This document shows positions 29,625-38,920 of a stretch of DNA of 64,000 bases, one piece after another. Position 1 is the stretch's first letter. Each line of letters starts with the position of its first letter. The position numbers were made by a program, and so were the translations under genes. The notes beneath the pieces were generated by a model, which saw only the letters and a program-made list of their open reading frames with translations, had not been told where the DNA came from and did not search any database. The stretch is from assembly GCF_002245625.1 (NCBI RefSeq), contig NZ_NOIG01000012.1, positions 246,324 through 310,323 of the forward strand. Reading direction: 5' to 3'. This stretch comes from Acidovorax kalamii. Its GTDB lineage: Bacteria > Pseudomonadota > Gammaproteobacteria > Burkholderiales > Burkholderiaceae_C.

Positions 29625-31328
29625 ATGCAAACCCTGCCTGCTGGCAACTACCTGGCCACGGTGGATGCGCCTTTTGTGCGCATGTGGCGTGGGTTCCTCA
29701 CCGGCCGCCTCATGGTGGCGCTCGCCCTGCTGGTCCTGCAAGGAGCGGGACAAATCATCAACCAGGTGGCGGACCCCACGGTGCTGGCGCTGTGTGTGGC
29801 GTATCTGGTAGCCACCGTGGCCCTGCGCGTGCTGGCTCGGCAGGGCCCTCCTTCGCCGGGCGCGGGCCCCCAATGGCTCCCGTCCATCGGCATTGACCTT
29901 GCAGCCATCACGGCCCTGCAGCTGCTGCACGCAGGCACCATGAACTTCACGCCCCTGTTCGGCCTGCCCATCCTGATGGCGGCCGTGCTGGGCACACTCA
30001 CGCTGGCGCTGGGCACCACGGCGGGCGTGACCCTGCTGCTGCTGGGCTGGGCCTGGTGGATGGGTGCACGCACGGGCGATGACGATGCACAGCGCTACCT
30101 GCAAAGCGCACTCACCGGCACGGGCTACTTCATCGTGAGTTATCTGGTGCACCAACTGGCGACCCGGCTGGCGCGCGAACAGGAAGTGGCGCAGCAAAGC
30201 CAGATTGCGGCCCGCGTGCAGACCCAGGTCAGTGCCCTGGTCATCCAGAACCTGACCGATGGTGTGCTGGTGGTGGACGAGAACGATGTGGTGCGTGTTG
30301 CCAACCCGGCCGGTCTGCAGTTGCTGGCCAGTGGTGCCCTGCCCGACCTTCCATTGACCCTGCAGTCCGCCTCCCCCTGGAAGCCATTGCTGATCCTGGC
30401 CCGGCGCACTTTTCGCCACGAACTACCCCAGACAGCGGATGTGGACCTGCTGCACCCGGGCCAAAGCCCGACCGGCCTGCATGTGCGCACCTGGCTCACA
30501 TCCACCCGGGAGGCCGCCCGAGAGGCCCACACCGAGCGGCTGTGTGTGATGTTTTTGCACGATCTGCGCGAAATGGAAGCCCGCCTGCGCACCGAAAAAC
30601 TCGCAGCCATGGGCCGCATGTCTGCGGCCGTGGCCCATGAAATCCGCAACCCCCTGGCGGCCATCGTGCAGGCCAACGCGCTGCTGGAGGAAGACCTGCA
30701 CGACCCGGCACAGAAACGCCTAGCCCACATGGTCCAGCAAAACGCCGACCGGCTGGCACGCATTGCCGAAGAAGTGCTCGATATCGCCCGTGTCCAGCAC
30801 CAGATCAGCCACGCGCCCGCGTCCACCCTGCAACTGGACGAGACCATTGCCCAGATCTGGCACGACTGGCAGGCCCAGGACCCGGTGCAGCGCCGTGCCG
30901 TGGTCATGCTGGACACCCAGGCCACACAGGTGGAGTTTGATGGTGAGCACCTGCGCCGTGTGCTGGTGAACCTGCTGGACAATGCCCTGCGCTACATGGG
31001 GCCGGAGCCTGACTCCCTGTGTGTTGCGACACGCACCACCCCGGCGGGCCAGGTCAGCCTGCAGGTGTGGAGCGACGGTGCCCCCATGGATAAATCCGTG
31101 GAGCGCCACCTGTTCGAACCGTTTTTCTCGTCCGAGAGCCGCTCCAGCGGCCTGGGCCTTTATATTTGCCGCGAACTGTGCCAACGCCATGGAGCGTCCA
31201 TCAGTTACCAGCGGCTGAACCGCACCACGCTGCGGGGCGAGACCGGAGGCAACGCGTTCACCGTGGGCTTCCGCCGCACCACCCGCCCTGCCGACGCCGC
31301 GACGCTGTTTGACACCATCGTGGTCTGA
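29625..31328 (+). CDS. pilS: Sensor histidine kinase PilS
   Basis: 567 residues. An N-terminal membrane domain of about six helices (residues 20-190) is followed by a PAS-like region (LTDGVLVVDENDVVRVANPAG). The kinase core has the H-box AAVAHEIRNPLAAIVQANALL, the N-box NLLDNALRYMG and GLGLYICRELCQRHG. PilS phosphorylates PilR to control pilin expression. pilR begins 11 bases after its stop. Confidence 0.93.
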   Translation: MQTLPAGNYLATVDAPFVRMWRGFLTGRLMVALALLVLQGAGQIINQVADPTVLALCVAYLVATVALRVLARQGPPSPGAGPQWLPSIGIDLAAITALQLLHAGTMNFTPLFGLPILMAAVLGTLTLALGTTAGVTLLLLGWAWWMGARTGDDDAQRYLQSALTGTGYFIVSYLVHQLATRLAREQEVAQQSQIAARVQTQVSALVIQNLTDGVLVVDENDVVRVANPAGLQLLASGALPDLPLTLQSASPWKPLLILARRTFRHELPQTADVDLLHPGQSPTGLHVRTWLTSTREAAREAHTERLCVMFLHDLREMEARLRTEKLAAMGRMSAAVAHEIRNPLAAIVQANALLEEDLHDPAQKRLAHMVQQNADRLARIAEEVLDIARVQHQISHAPASTLQLDETIAQIWHDWQAQDPVQRRAVVMLDTQATQVEFDGEHLRRVLVNLLDNALRYMGPEPDSLCVATRTTPAGQVSLQVWSDGAPMDKSVERHLFEPFFSSESRSSGLGLYICRELCQRHGASISYQRLNRTTLRGETGGNAFTVGFRRTTRPADAATLFDTIVV

Positions 31329-31339
31329 ACCGGATTGCC

Positions 31340-32848
31340 ATGAACGCCCCTGCCGCCTCCATCCTCGTCGTTGATGACGAACCCGATCTGCGCACCTTGT
31401 ACGAACTGACCCTGCTGCGCGAAGGCTATCGCGTGGAGACGGCGTCCAGCGTGCAGGAGGCGCGCGACCAGCTCAAGGCCCACCGCTTTGATGCCGTGAT
31501 CACCGACATGCGGCTGCCTGATGGCTTTGGCATGGAGCTGCTGCAGGACCTGCGTGACCAGCAGCGCCGGGAGCGCTGCGTGGTCATGACCGCCTACGGC
31601 TCAGCAGAAAACGCGGTCGAGGCGCTGCGCTCAGGCGCCTTCGACTACCTGACCAAACCGGTGGACCTGAAGCAGTTCCGCTCGGTGGTGGCCTCGGCAG
31701 TGCAAGGCACCGGTGGGGTGCCCGCCCCCCGGGCCGCCCGCAGCCCCGGACAACAACGCCAATCGGCCACGGCGGCCGAGCACGCATCGGGCAACGCGGC
31801 GCTGGACAAGCTGGTGGGTGCGTCGGAAGCCATCCGCAACGTCAAGCAGCGGGTGGCCAAGGTGTCGCGCGGCATGGCGCCGGTTCTCATCCATGGCGAG
31901 TCAGGCACCGGCAAGGAGCTGGTGGCCCAGGCGCTGCATGCCAGCAGCCAGCGGGCCGACGGCCCCCTGGTGGCTGTGAACTGTGGCGCGATCCCGGAGA
32001 ACCTGCTCGAGGCCGAATTTTTTGGCGCCCGCAAGGGCTCGTACACCGGCGCCACACAGGACCGGGACGGGTACTTTCAGGCCGCACGCGGGGGCACCCT
32101 GTTCCTGGACGAAATCGGCGATCTGCCCCTGGCCATGCAGTCGAAGCTGCTGCGCTCCATCCAGGAGCGCAGCGTGCGCCCGCTGGGCTCCACCCAGGAA
32201 GAGACCGTGGATGTGCGCATCGTGAGCGCCACCCACCGGGACCTGGCGGCCGATGTGCAGTCCGGTCGCTTCCGGCAGGACCTGTACTACCGGCTCAATG
32301 TGATCGAGATCGTGATCCCGCCGTTGCGGGAGCGGCGTGAGGACCTGCCTGCGCTCTGCACGGCGCTGCTGTCCCGCATCGCTCAGGAATCCGGCATGCC
32401 CGTGCCCGCCCTCACCGACCGTGCACTCGCCGCCATCGCCGCCCACCCGCTCACGGGCAATGTGCGGGAGCTGGAGAACCTGCTGCACCGCGCAGTGGCG
32501 CTCAGCGATGGCGATGAGCTGCATGTGGACTGGCCCACCGGTGCCACCGACCCACAGGCAGTGCGCCCGGCGGCATCGCCTGGGAGCCCCCCCCAGACGC
32601 AAGCCGCCGATGCCACCGCTTCGCCCCCGCAAAGCACCACCTGTGCCGCGCCCCTGCCTAGCGACCTACAGGCCTGGCTGGACCAGCAAGAGCGCGAGAT
32701 ACTGATCCGCGCGCTCAAGGAGGCCGGGTTCAACCGGACGGCCACCGCCGCGCGGCTGGGCATCAGCCTGCGCCAGATCCGCTACCGCATCGCGCGCCTG
32801 AACATCGCCGTCCCGAACGACCAGGACCCGCATGACGACATGGGATGA
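31340..32848 (+). CDS. pilR: Sigma-54-dependent response regulator PilR
   Basis: 502 residues. The receiver domain has ILVVDDEPDLRTLYELTLL and acceptor Asp in VITDMRLPDG. The AAA+ domain has HGESGTGKELVAQALH, the sigma-54 loop GSYTGA and GGTLFLDEIGDLP. A Pro/Ala-rich linker precedes a Fis-type helix-turn-helix (FNRTATAARLGISLRQIRYRI). PilR activates pilA transcription with sigma-54. pilA is not in the window. The gene overlaps ampD by 17 bases. Confidence 0.95.
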   Translation: MNAPAASILVVDDEPDLRTLYELTLLREGYRVETASSVQEARDQLKAHRFDAVITDMRLPDGFGMELLQDLRDQQRRERCVVMTAYGSAENAVEALRSGAFDYLTKPVDLKQFRSVVASAVQGTGGVPAPRAARSPGQQRQSATAAEHASGNAALDKLVGASEAIRNVKQRVAKVSRGMAPVLIHGESGTGKELVAQALHASSQRADGPLVAVNCGAIPENLLEAEFFGARKGSYTGATQDRDGYFQAARGGTLFLDEIGDLPLAMQSKLLRSIQERSVRPLGSTQEETVDVRIVSATHRDLAADVQSGRFRQDLYYRLNVIEIVIPPLRERREDLPALCTALLSRIAQESGMPVPALTDRALAAIAAHPLTGNVRELENLLHRAVALSDGDELHVDWPTGATDPQAVRPAASPGSPPQTQAADATASPPQSTTCAAPLPSDLQAWLDQQEREILIRALKEAGFNRTATAARLGISLRQIRYRIARLNIAVPNDQDPHDDMG

Positions 32849-33443
32849 CGCGCAGCGCGCCGCTGTCTGGGATGGCGGCTGGCACCGAGGCGCGCGCCGT
32901 CTGGAATCGCCCAACCACGGTGCACGCCCGGTAACCGCCCAGGCAGTGGATCTCATCGTGGTGCACTCCATCAGCCTGCCACCGGGAGAATTTGGCACGG
33001 GCGCCGTGCAGCAGCTGTTCACCAACACCCTGGACTGGGATGCGCATCCCTATTACCAGGGCATCCGGGGTCTGCAGGTCTCTGCCCATTTTTTCATCGA
33101 CCGCCTGGGGGTGCCATGGCAGTTTGTGGACTGCGACCTGCGCGCCTGGCACGCGGGGCAGTCGTTCTACCGGGGGCGCGCCCAATGCAACGACGACTCC
33201 ATCGGCATTGAGCTGGAGGGTCTGGAAGGCCTGGGCTTCGAGCCCCCTCAGTACCAGACCCTGGCCCGGCTGTGCCAGGACATCGCATTGCGCTATCCCA
33301 TCGCCCATGTGGCAGGGCATGAACACATTGCCCCAGGGCGCAAGCAGGACCCTGGCCCCGGATTCGACTGGACCGCCCTGCAAAAAACGCTGGACTGGCC
33401 ACGCCACCAGTTTCCCAGCGCCACACAGCCCCCTGCGCTTTAG
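32832..33443 (+). CDS. ampD: 1,6-anhydro-N-acetylmuramyl-L-alanine amidase AmpD
   Basis: A cytoplasmic zinc amidase of peptidoglycan recycling, 203 residues. The ligand His in LIVVHSISLPPG, SAHFFIDRLGVPWQFV, and the C-terminal GHEHIAPGRKQDPGPGFDW with the other ligands make the assignment clear. The start overlaps the end of pilR. AmpD removes the peptide from anhydro-muropeptides and so affects beta-lactamase induction in other bacteria. Confidence 0.95.
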   Translation: MTTWDDAQRAAVWDGGWHRGARRLESPNHGARPVTAQAVDLIVVHSISLPPGEFGTGAVQQLFTNTLDWDAHPYYQGIRGLQVSAHFFIDRLGVPWQFVDCDLRAWHAGQSFYRGRAQCNDDSIGIELEGLEGLGFEPPQYQTLARLCQDIALRYPIAHVAGHEHIAPGRKQDPGPGFDWTALQKTLDWPRHQFPSATQPPAL

Positions 33444-33683
33444 CAGCACTGAAAAACGCTGTCGCATTTGAGCGTCAGCCCGGTATTTTTCTTTGTGCAT
33501 CTGCACATTTTTTTTCTTCCAGTCGCCACGCGGCCCCGAAGGGACAATCCGCCGCCAGCACCCACCACTGCTGGGTTTGCTGAGCCCATCGCAGCACCCG
33601 CAAGGGCTTCACGCCGGGTGCTCCACCCGTGTACCGGGGGCCTAACACAGCTTGTTTCCCTTTTTCAGACCGGTTCAGGCGGT

Positions 33684-33699
33684 ACACTACCGGTAGTGT
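33684..33699. promoter_or_regulatory. NrdR box 1
   Basis: ACACTACCGGTAGTGT is a perfect 16-bp palindrome. It matches the NrdR consensus ACACWATATATWGTGT in the outer arms but has CCGG in the core. It begins 32 bp, about three helical turns, before box 2, the usual spacing for paired NrdR sites. Confidence 0.75.
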
Positions 33700-33700
33700 C

Positions 33701-33729
33701 TTGAACACACATGACACACCATATATAGT
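33701..33729 (+). promoter_or_regulatory. Sigma-70 promoter of nrdA
   Basis: TTGAAC (33701-33706), a 17-bp spacer and TATAGT (33724-33729). The -10 element lies inside NrdR box 2, so repressor binding would block RNA polymerase directly. Confidence 0.7.
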
Positions 33730-33731
33730 GT
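33716..33731. promoter_or_regulatory. NrdR box 2
   Basis: ACACCATATATAGTGT matches the NrdR consensus ACACWATATATWGTGT at 15 of 16 positions. It overlaps the -10 element of the nrdA promoter. NrdR represses ribonucleotide reductase genes when dATP is abundant. Confidence 0.85.
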
Positions 33732-33823
33732 GCGACAGACTGAAGTCCGGCGCACCACTTCCCCATCGCGGCGCCCACTTGCGCCGCTCTCCCACTCCAG
33801 ACAGCCCAAAGAAGAGGACACCC

Positions 33824-36769
33824 ATGCAAGCTGCTTTGAACACGCCTTCCACCGCCCAGCCCGGCCCGGCAGACTCCAATGAATCCCAGGCCAACCCGGC
33901 GGCAACAGCCGGCAATGAGTTCGCACACCACCAGATCATTCGCCGCAATGGCGCTGTGGTGCCGTTCGAACCGCAAAAGATTGCAGTGGCAATGATGAAG
34001 GCCTTTCTGGCAGTGCATGGAACGCAGGGGGCAGCATCCGCCAGCGTCCGCGAAGTGGTGGACACCCTGACCCACAACGTGACCCGGGCACTGGTGCGCT
34101 CGCGCCCCGGTGGCGGCACCTTCCATATTGAAGACGTGCAGGACCATGTGGAGCTGGGCCTGATGCGCGGCGGCCACCACGAAGTGGCCCGCGCCTACGT
34201 GCTGTACCGCGAACGCCGCACCCAGGAGCGCGCTCGCCAGAGCGAGCAGCAAGCCCCTGTGGCATCCGCCCCGCTGCTGCACGTGCTGGACGGCGATGCA
34301 CGCATTGCCCTGGACCTGGGCCGCCTGCAGGCACTGATCGAGTCCGCCTGCGTGAACCTGGGTGCGGACGTCAAGGCCGACCCCATCGTGGCCGAGACCA
34401 TGCGCAACCTCTATGACGGCGTGCCCATGGATGAGGTCTACAAGGCGTCCATCCTGGCCGCGCGCACGTTGATCGAAAAGGACCCCGACTACACCTACGC
34501 CACGGCCCGCCTGCTGCTGCACACCATCGTGCGCGAAGTGCTGGGCAAGGAAGTGACCCAGACCGAGATGGGCCAAGCCTATCTCGAATATTTCCCTCAG
34601 TTCATCAAAAAGGGCGTGGACAACGAGCTTTTGGACGAACGCCTGCTGCAGTACAACCTTCAGCGCCTGGGTGCCGCCCTCAAGGCCGACCGCGACCTGA
34701 AGTTCGACTACCTCGGCCTGCAGACGCTGTATGACCGCTACTTCCTGCACGTCAAGAAGACCCGCATCGAGCTGCCCCAGGCCTTCTTCATGCGCGTGGC
34801 CATGGGCCTGGCACTGAACGAAACCGACCGCGAAGCCCGCGCCATCGAGTTCTACGAAGTGCTGTCGTCGTTCGACTTCATGTCGAGCACGCCCACGCTG
34901 TTCAACAGCGGCACGCTGCGCTCGCAGCTGTCCTCGTGCTACCTGACCACCGTGCCCGACGACCTGGACGGCATCTACGAATCCATCAAGGAAAACGCCC
35001 TGCTGTCCAAGTTTGCTGGTGGCCTGGGCAATGACTGGACCCGCGTGCGCGCCCTGGGCTCGCACATCAAGGGCACAAACGGCGAATCGCAGGGCGTGGT
35101 GCCCTTCCTCAAGGTCGTGAACGACACGGCCGTGGCCGTGAACCAGGGCGGCAAGCGCAAAGGCGCGGTCTGCACCTACCTGGAAACCTGGCACCTGGAC
35201 ATCGAAGAGTTCCTGGAACTGCGCAAGAACACCGGCGACGACCGCCGCCGCACGCACGACATGAACACGGCCAACTGGATCCCCGACCTGTTCATGCGCC
35301 GCGTGATGGAAAAGGGCACCTGGACGCTGTTCTCGCCCTCCAACGTGCCCGACCTGCACGACCTGTTCGGTGCCGACTTCGAGAAGGCCTACGTGGCCTA
35401 CGAAGAAAAGGCAGCGCGCGGCGAGATCAAGCCCGCCAAGACGGTGCAGGCCACTGACCTGTGGCGCAAGATGCTGACCATGCTGTTCGAGACCGGCCAT
35501 CCCTGGATCACCTACAAGGATGCCTGCAACGTGCGCTCGCCCCAGCAGCACGCCGGTGTGGTGCACTCGTCCAACCTGTGCACCGAAATCACGCTGAACA
35601 CCAGCGACACCGAAACCGCCGTCTGCAACCTCGGCTCGGTCAACCTGCTGCAGCACTTGAAGGATGGTCAGATCGACCACGACAAGCTCAAGAAGACCAT
35701 CACGGTGGCCATGCGCATGCTGGACAACGTGATCGACATCAACTACTACGCCGTGACCAAGGCGCGCGACTCCAACCTGCGCCACCGCCCGGTGGGCCTG
35801 GGTGTGATGGCCTTCCAGGACAGCCTGTACGAACTGCGCATTCCTTATGCCTCGCAGCAAGCGGTGGAGTTTGCCGACAAGTCGATGGAGGCCATCTGCT
35901 ACTACGCCTACTGGGCATCCACCGAACTGGCCAAGGAGCGCGGCAAGTATTCCAGCTACAAGGGCTCGCTGTGGGACCGTGGCATCCTGCCCTTCGACAC
36001 GCTCGACATGCTCTCCCAGGCCCGGGGCGGTTATGTGGAAGTGGACCGCTCGTCCACGCTGGACTGGGACGCCCTGCGCAAGAAAATCGCGCAGGACGGC
36101 ATGCGCAATTCGAACTGCGTGGCCATCGCCCCGACGGCCACTATCTCCAACATCATCGGCGTGGATGCATCGATCGAACCATCGTTCGGCAACCTGTCCG
36201 TGAAGTCCAACCTTTCAGGTGAGTTCACCGTCATCAACGGCGGCCTGGTGCGCGACCTCAAGCGTCTGGGCCTGTGGGATGACGTGATGATCATGGACCT
36301 CAAGCACTTCAAGGGCTCGCTGCACCCCATCGACCGCGTGCCACAGGACATCAAGGCGCTGTACTCCACCGCCTTCGAAGTCGAGCCGCAGTGGCTGGTG
36401 GAAGCCGCATCGCGCCGCCAGAAGTGGATTGACCAGGCCCAGAGCCTGAACATCTACATGGCTGGCGCATCGGGCAAGAAGCTCGACGACACCTACAAGC
36501 TGGCCTGGATCCGTGGCCTCAAGACCACGTACTACCTGCGCACGCAGAGCGCCACGCACGTCGAGATGAGCACGGTGAACACACGCCAGCTCAACGCGGT
36601 GTCCTCGGGCAACGATGGCGGCGCGTCCGCAGCATCCGCCCCCGTGCAGGCACAGTCCAGCGCACTCGAAGCGGCGGCTGCCACCGCTGCTGCACAGTCC
36701 GCAGCGGTGCCTGCCACGGATGTGAAATTCTGCGCCATCGACGATCCTGGCTGCGAAGCCTGCCAATAA
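33824..36769 (+). CDS. nrdA: Ribonucleoside-diphosphate reductase, class Ia alpha subunit
   Basis: 981 residues, the long form also seen in pseudomonads (E. coli 761). An N-terminal ATP-cone (HHQIIRRNGAVVPFEPQKIA, from about residue 35) is followed by a second, cone-like region before the barrel. Active-site features are FNSGTLRSQLSSCYL, SSNLCTEITLNT with the thiyl-radical Cys and Glu, and AVCNLGSVNL. The C-terminal redox pair is in GCEACQ. The ATG at 33824 follows a GAAGAGGA ribosome site. It makes deoxynucleotides together with NrdB. Confidence 0.97.
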   Translation: MQAALNTPSTAQPGPADSNESQANPAATAGNEFAHHQIIRRNGAVVPFEPQKIAVAMMKAFLAVHGTQGAASASVREVVDTLTHNVTRALVRSRPGGGTFHIEDVQDHVELGLMRGGHHEVARAYVLYRERRTQERARQSEQQAPVASAPLLHVLDGDARIALDLGRLQALIESACVNLGADVKADPIVAETMRNLYDGVPMDEVYKASILAARTLIEKDPDYTYATARLLLHTIVREVLGKEVTQTEMGQAYLEYFPQFIKKGVDNELLDERLLQYNLQRLGAALKADRDLKFDYLGLQTLYDRYFLHVKKTRIELPQAFFMRVAMGLALNETDREARAIEFYEVLSSFDFMSSTPTLFNSGTLRSQLSSCYLTTVPDDLDGIYESIKENALLSKFAGGLGNDWTRVRALGSHIKGTNGESQGVVPFLKVVNDTAVAVNQGGKRKGAVCTYLETWHLDIEEFLELRKNTGDDRRRTHDMNTANWIPDLFMRRVMEKGTWTLFSPSNVPDLHDLFGADFEKAYVAYEEKAARGEIKPAKTVQATDLWRKMLTMLFETGHPWITYKDACNVRSPQQHAGVVHSSNLCTEITLNTSDTETAVCNLGSVNLLQHLKDGQIDHDKLKKTITVAMRMLDNVIDINYYAVTKARDSNLRHRPVGLGVMAFQDSLYELRIPYASQQAVEFADKSMEAICYYAYWASTELAKERGKYSSYKGSLWDRGILPFDTLDMLSQARGGYVEVDRSSTLDWDALRKKIAQDGMRNSNCVAIAPTATISNIIGVDASIEPSFGNLSVKSNLSGEFTVINGGLVRDLKRLGLWDDVMIMDLKHFKGSLHPIDRVPQDIKALYSTAFEVEPQWLVEAASRRQKWIDQAQSLNIYMAGASGKKLDDTYKLAWIRGLKTTYYLRTQSATHVEMSTVNTRQLNAVSSGNDGGASAASAPVQAQSSALEAAAATAAAQSAAVPATDVKFCAIDDPGCEACQ

Positions 36770-36778
36770 GGACTTCGC

Positions 36779-36812
36779 GCACAACACTTCGGACTGATCC
36801 GGGGTGTTGTGC
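36779..36812 (+). other. Stem-loop in the nrdA-nrdB intergenic region
   Basis: 9-bp stem GCACAACAC / GTGTTGTGC with a 16-base loop, starting 10 bases after the nrdA stop. No T-tract follows, so it is not a standard terminator. It could set the relative amounts of nrdA and nrdB message, as processing or attenuation hairpins do. Confidence 0.5.
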
Positions 36813-36904
36813 CGGTGCTGTGAAGCAACAAAACGTTGCTGCACAACGCTGCAGTGCTTTCCTTTTTGCAGCACTGCTTTCATAATCCGAACACTGGAAA
36901 ATCT

Positions 36905-38101
36905 ATGTTGTCCTGGGACGAAGAAGTCAAGCCCTCATCGCAAAATCAATTGGACGGTGGACTGAACAAGAGCCACCCGGCGGAACAGCCGCCCCTGCCT
37001 TTCCAGACCCCCTCCCTGCAAGCCGTGCATGCAACGACGACAGCCTCTACCGTTGCTCCGACCGCTGCAGCAGCAACCGCACATCGGCGCGTCAACGCAG
37101 CCGACAAGCGCATCATCAACGGCCAGACCGACGTCAACCAGCTGGTGCCCTTCAAGTACAAGTGGGCATGGGAAAAATACCTCGCCACTTGCGCCAATCA
37201 CTGGATGCCGCAGGAAGTGAACATGACGCGCGACATCGCGTTGTGGAAGGACCCCAACGGCCTGACCGAAGACGAGCGCCGCATCATCAAGCGCAACCTC
37301 GGCTTCTTTGTGACTGCCGACTCGCTGGCAGCCAACAACATCGTGCTGGGCACCTACCGCCACATCACAGCACCCGAGTGCCGCCAGTTCCTGCTGCGCC
37401 AGGCGTTTGAAGAAGCGATCCACACACACGCTTACCAGTACATCGTGGAATCGCTGGGCCTGGACGAAGGCGAAATTTTCAGCGCCTACCTGGAAGTTGC
37501 CTCGATCCGCGACAAGGACGAGTTCCTGATCCCCTTCATCGAGGCGATCATGGACCCTAACTTCCACACCGGCACCTTCGAGACTGACCAGACGCTGCTC
37601 AAGTCGCTGATCGTGTTCGCCTGCCTGATGGAAGGGCTGTTCTTCTACGTGGGCTTCACACAAATCCTGGCGCTGGGCCGCCAGAACAAGATGACTGGTG
37701 CAGCCGAGCAGTACCAGTACATCCTGCGTGACGAGTCCATGCATTGCAACTTCGGCATCGACCTGATCAACCAGCTCAAACTGGAAAATCCACACCTGTG
37801 GACCGCTGAGTTCAAGGCCGAGATCAAGGCGCTGTTCCTCAAGGCGGTTGAGCTGGAGTATCGCTACGCCGAAGACACCATGCCACGCGGCGTGCTGGGC
37901 ATGAATGCCTCGATGTTCAAGGGCTACCTGCGCTACATCGCCAACCGCCGCGCTACGCAGATCGGGCTGGAGACGTTGTTCCCCAACGAAGAAAATCCGT
38001 TCCCATGGATGAGCGAGATGATCGACCTGAAGAAGGAACGCAACTTCTTCGAAACCCGGGTTATTGAATACCAGTCCGGTGGTGCGCTGTCCTGGGACTA
38101 G
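36905..38101 (+). CDS. nrdB: Ribonucleoside-diphosphate reductase, beta subunit
   Basis: 398 residues. It provides the diiron-tyrosyl radical. Iron ligands are visible in [19 protein letters not shown] and [17 protein letters not shown], and [20 protein letters not shown] follows the family. The first 75 residues are a low-complexity, probably disordered, extension. The C-terminal tail ends in [10 protein letters not shown], the part that normally docks to NrdA. The ATG at 36905 is preferred, since upstream residues are not conserved in type. Confidence 0.96.
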   Translation: MLSWDEEVKPSSQNQLDGGLNKSHPAEQPPLPFQTPSLQAVHATTTASTVAPTAAAATAHRRVNAADKRIINGQTDVNQLVPFKYKWAWEKYLATCANHWMPQEVNMTRDIALWKDPNGLTEDERRIIKRNLGFFVTADSLAANNIVLGTYRHITAPECRQFLLRQAFEEAIHTHAYQYIVESLGLDEGEIFSAYLEVASIRDKDEFLIPFIEAIMDPNFHTGTFETDQTLLKSLIVFACLMEGLFFYVGFTQILALGRQNKMTGAAEQYQYILRDESMHCNFGIDLINQLKLENPHLWTAEFKAEIKALFLKAVELEYRYAEDTMPRGVLGMNASMFKGYLRYIANRRATQIGLETLFPNEENPFPWMSEMIDLKKERNFFETRVIEYQSGGALSWD

Positions 38102-38192
38102 CGCCTTTTCGCATCACACCACCATGGATTTTTACACCACGCCCCAGACAGACAGCGCCACAGAGCGCCGCCGTGTGGAGCGTTCCCGTGTT

Positions 38193-38253
38193 CATGGAGA
38201 TGGAGTTCTATTCCATCTCCATGGATCGCTTGCTGTCCACTGTAGACAGCAAG
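38193..38253 (+). other. Two tandem hairpins in the leader of the histone-like gene
   Basis: Hairpin 1: CATGGAGATGGA (38193-38204) pairs perfectly with TCCATCTCCATG (38212-38223), with a 7-base loop. Hairpin 2: CTTGCTGTC (38229-38237) pairs perfectly with GACAGCAAG (38245-38253), also with a 7-base loop. They are 5 bases apart, and the second ends 20 bases before the ribosome site. There is no T-tract. Confidence 0.7.
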
Positions 38254-38285
38254 TGCTCTTTGCAAATTGACCCAAGGAGAACATG

Positions 38286-38870
38286 ATGGCAACTGCGAAA
38301 AAACCCGCCGCCAAGAAGGCTGCACCCGCGAAAAAAGCTGCAACTGCAAAGCCCGTAGCAGCAAAGAAGGCTGCACCTGCCAAGAAGGCAGCAGCACCGG
38401 CCAAGAAAGCCGCTCCAGCCAAGAAGGCCGTAGCAGCAAAGAAGGCTGCACCTGCCAAGAAGGCAGCAGCACCGGCCAAGAAAGCCGCTCCAGCCAAAAA
38501 GGCCGTAGCAGCAAAGAAGGCTGCGCCTGCCAAAAAGGCAGCAGCACCGGCCAAGAAAGCCGCTCCAGCCAAAAAGGCCGTAGCAGCAAAGAAGGCTTCA
38601 CCTGCCAAGAAGGCAGCAGCACCGGCCAAGAAAGCCGCTCCAGCCAAAAAGGCCGTAGCAGCAAAGAAGCCCGCAGCCCCCGCCAAGAAGGCCGCTCCTG
38701 CCAAGAAGGCAGCAGCCCCCGCCAAAAAGGCCGCTGCCAAGGCTCCCGCCAAGAAAGCTGCCCCTGCCAAAAAGGCCCCCAAGGCGCCTGCCCCTGCTGC
38801 CGCACCAGCAGCGCAGACCACCCTGAATCCTCAGGCTGCCTGGCCCTTCCCTACGGGCAACAAGCCTTAA
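38286..38870 (+). CDS. Histone H1-like DNA-binding protein (Lys/Ala/Pro-rich)
   Basis: 194 residues made almost entirely of AAPAKKA-type units, resembling the tail of histone H1 and the bacterial AlgP/HctB/BpH1 group. It should be a very basic, disordered, DNA-condensing protein. The coding DNA contains a 75-bp tandem repeat. Only the last 25 residues are different and less basic. GGAG at 38276-38279 sits 6 bases before the second ATG (38286) but only 3 before the first (38283), so I chose 38286. A strong terminator follows. Confidence 0.9.
   Translation: MATAKKPAAKKAAPAKKAATAKPVAAKKAAPAKKAAAPAKKAAPAKKAVAAKKAAPAKKAAAPAKKAAPAKKAVAAKKAAPAKKAAAPAKKAAPAKKAVAAKKASPAKKAAAPAKKAAPAKKAVAAKKPAAPAKKAAPAKKAAAPAKKAAAKAPAKKAAPAKKAPKAPAPAAAPAAQTTLNPQAAWPFPTGNKP
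38356..38680 (+). repeat. 75-bp in-frame tandem repeat inside the histone-like gene
   Basis: The marker TAGCAGCAAAGAAG starts at 38356, 38431, 38506, 38581 and 38656, exactly 75 bp apart. This gives four full 25-residue units plus a partial fifth. Copies differ by only a few bases (for example AAGAAGG against AAAAAGG), so the array is recent or kept uniform and probably varies in length between strains. Confidence 0.9.
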
Positions 38871-38890
38871 TTCAGGCGTATTGCACGCTC

Positions 38891-38920
38891 AACCCGGTGC
38901 CTGTGCACCGGGTTTTTTTT
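38891..38920 (+). terminator. Intrinsic terminator after the histone-like gene
   Basis: 9-bp stem ACCCGGTGC / GCACCGGGT with a 4-base loop, followed by eight T. Confidence 0.9.

Larger units (their letters stand above)
33444..33823 (+). promoter_or_regulatory. Noncoding stretch between ampD and nrdA with the nrd control region
   Basis: 380 bp without a credible gene. The left part has a weak hairpin (TGTGCA / TGCACA, 33494-33507) followed by eight T, a possible ampD terminator. The middle (33520-33660) shows nothing I can assign. The right part carries two NrdR boxes and a promoter, described separately, then a leader of about 90 bases ending in GAAGAGGA before the nrdA ATG. Confidence 0.6.

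Noticed and set aside
33665..35860. 731-codon minus-strand frame inside nrdA
   Set aside because: Antisense shadow of a highly conserved gene in GC-rich DNA, with no family features.
38098..38821. Two long minus-strand frames opposite the histone-like gene
   Set aside because: They are antisense readings of the Lys/Ala repeat. The plus frame has a ribosome site, known family composition and its own terminator.
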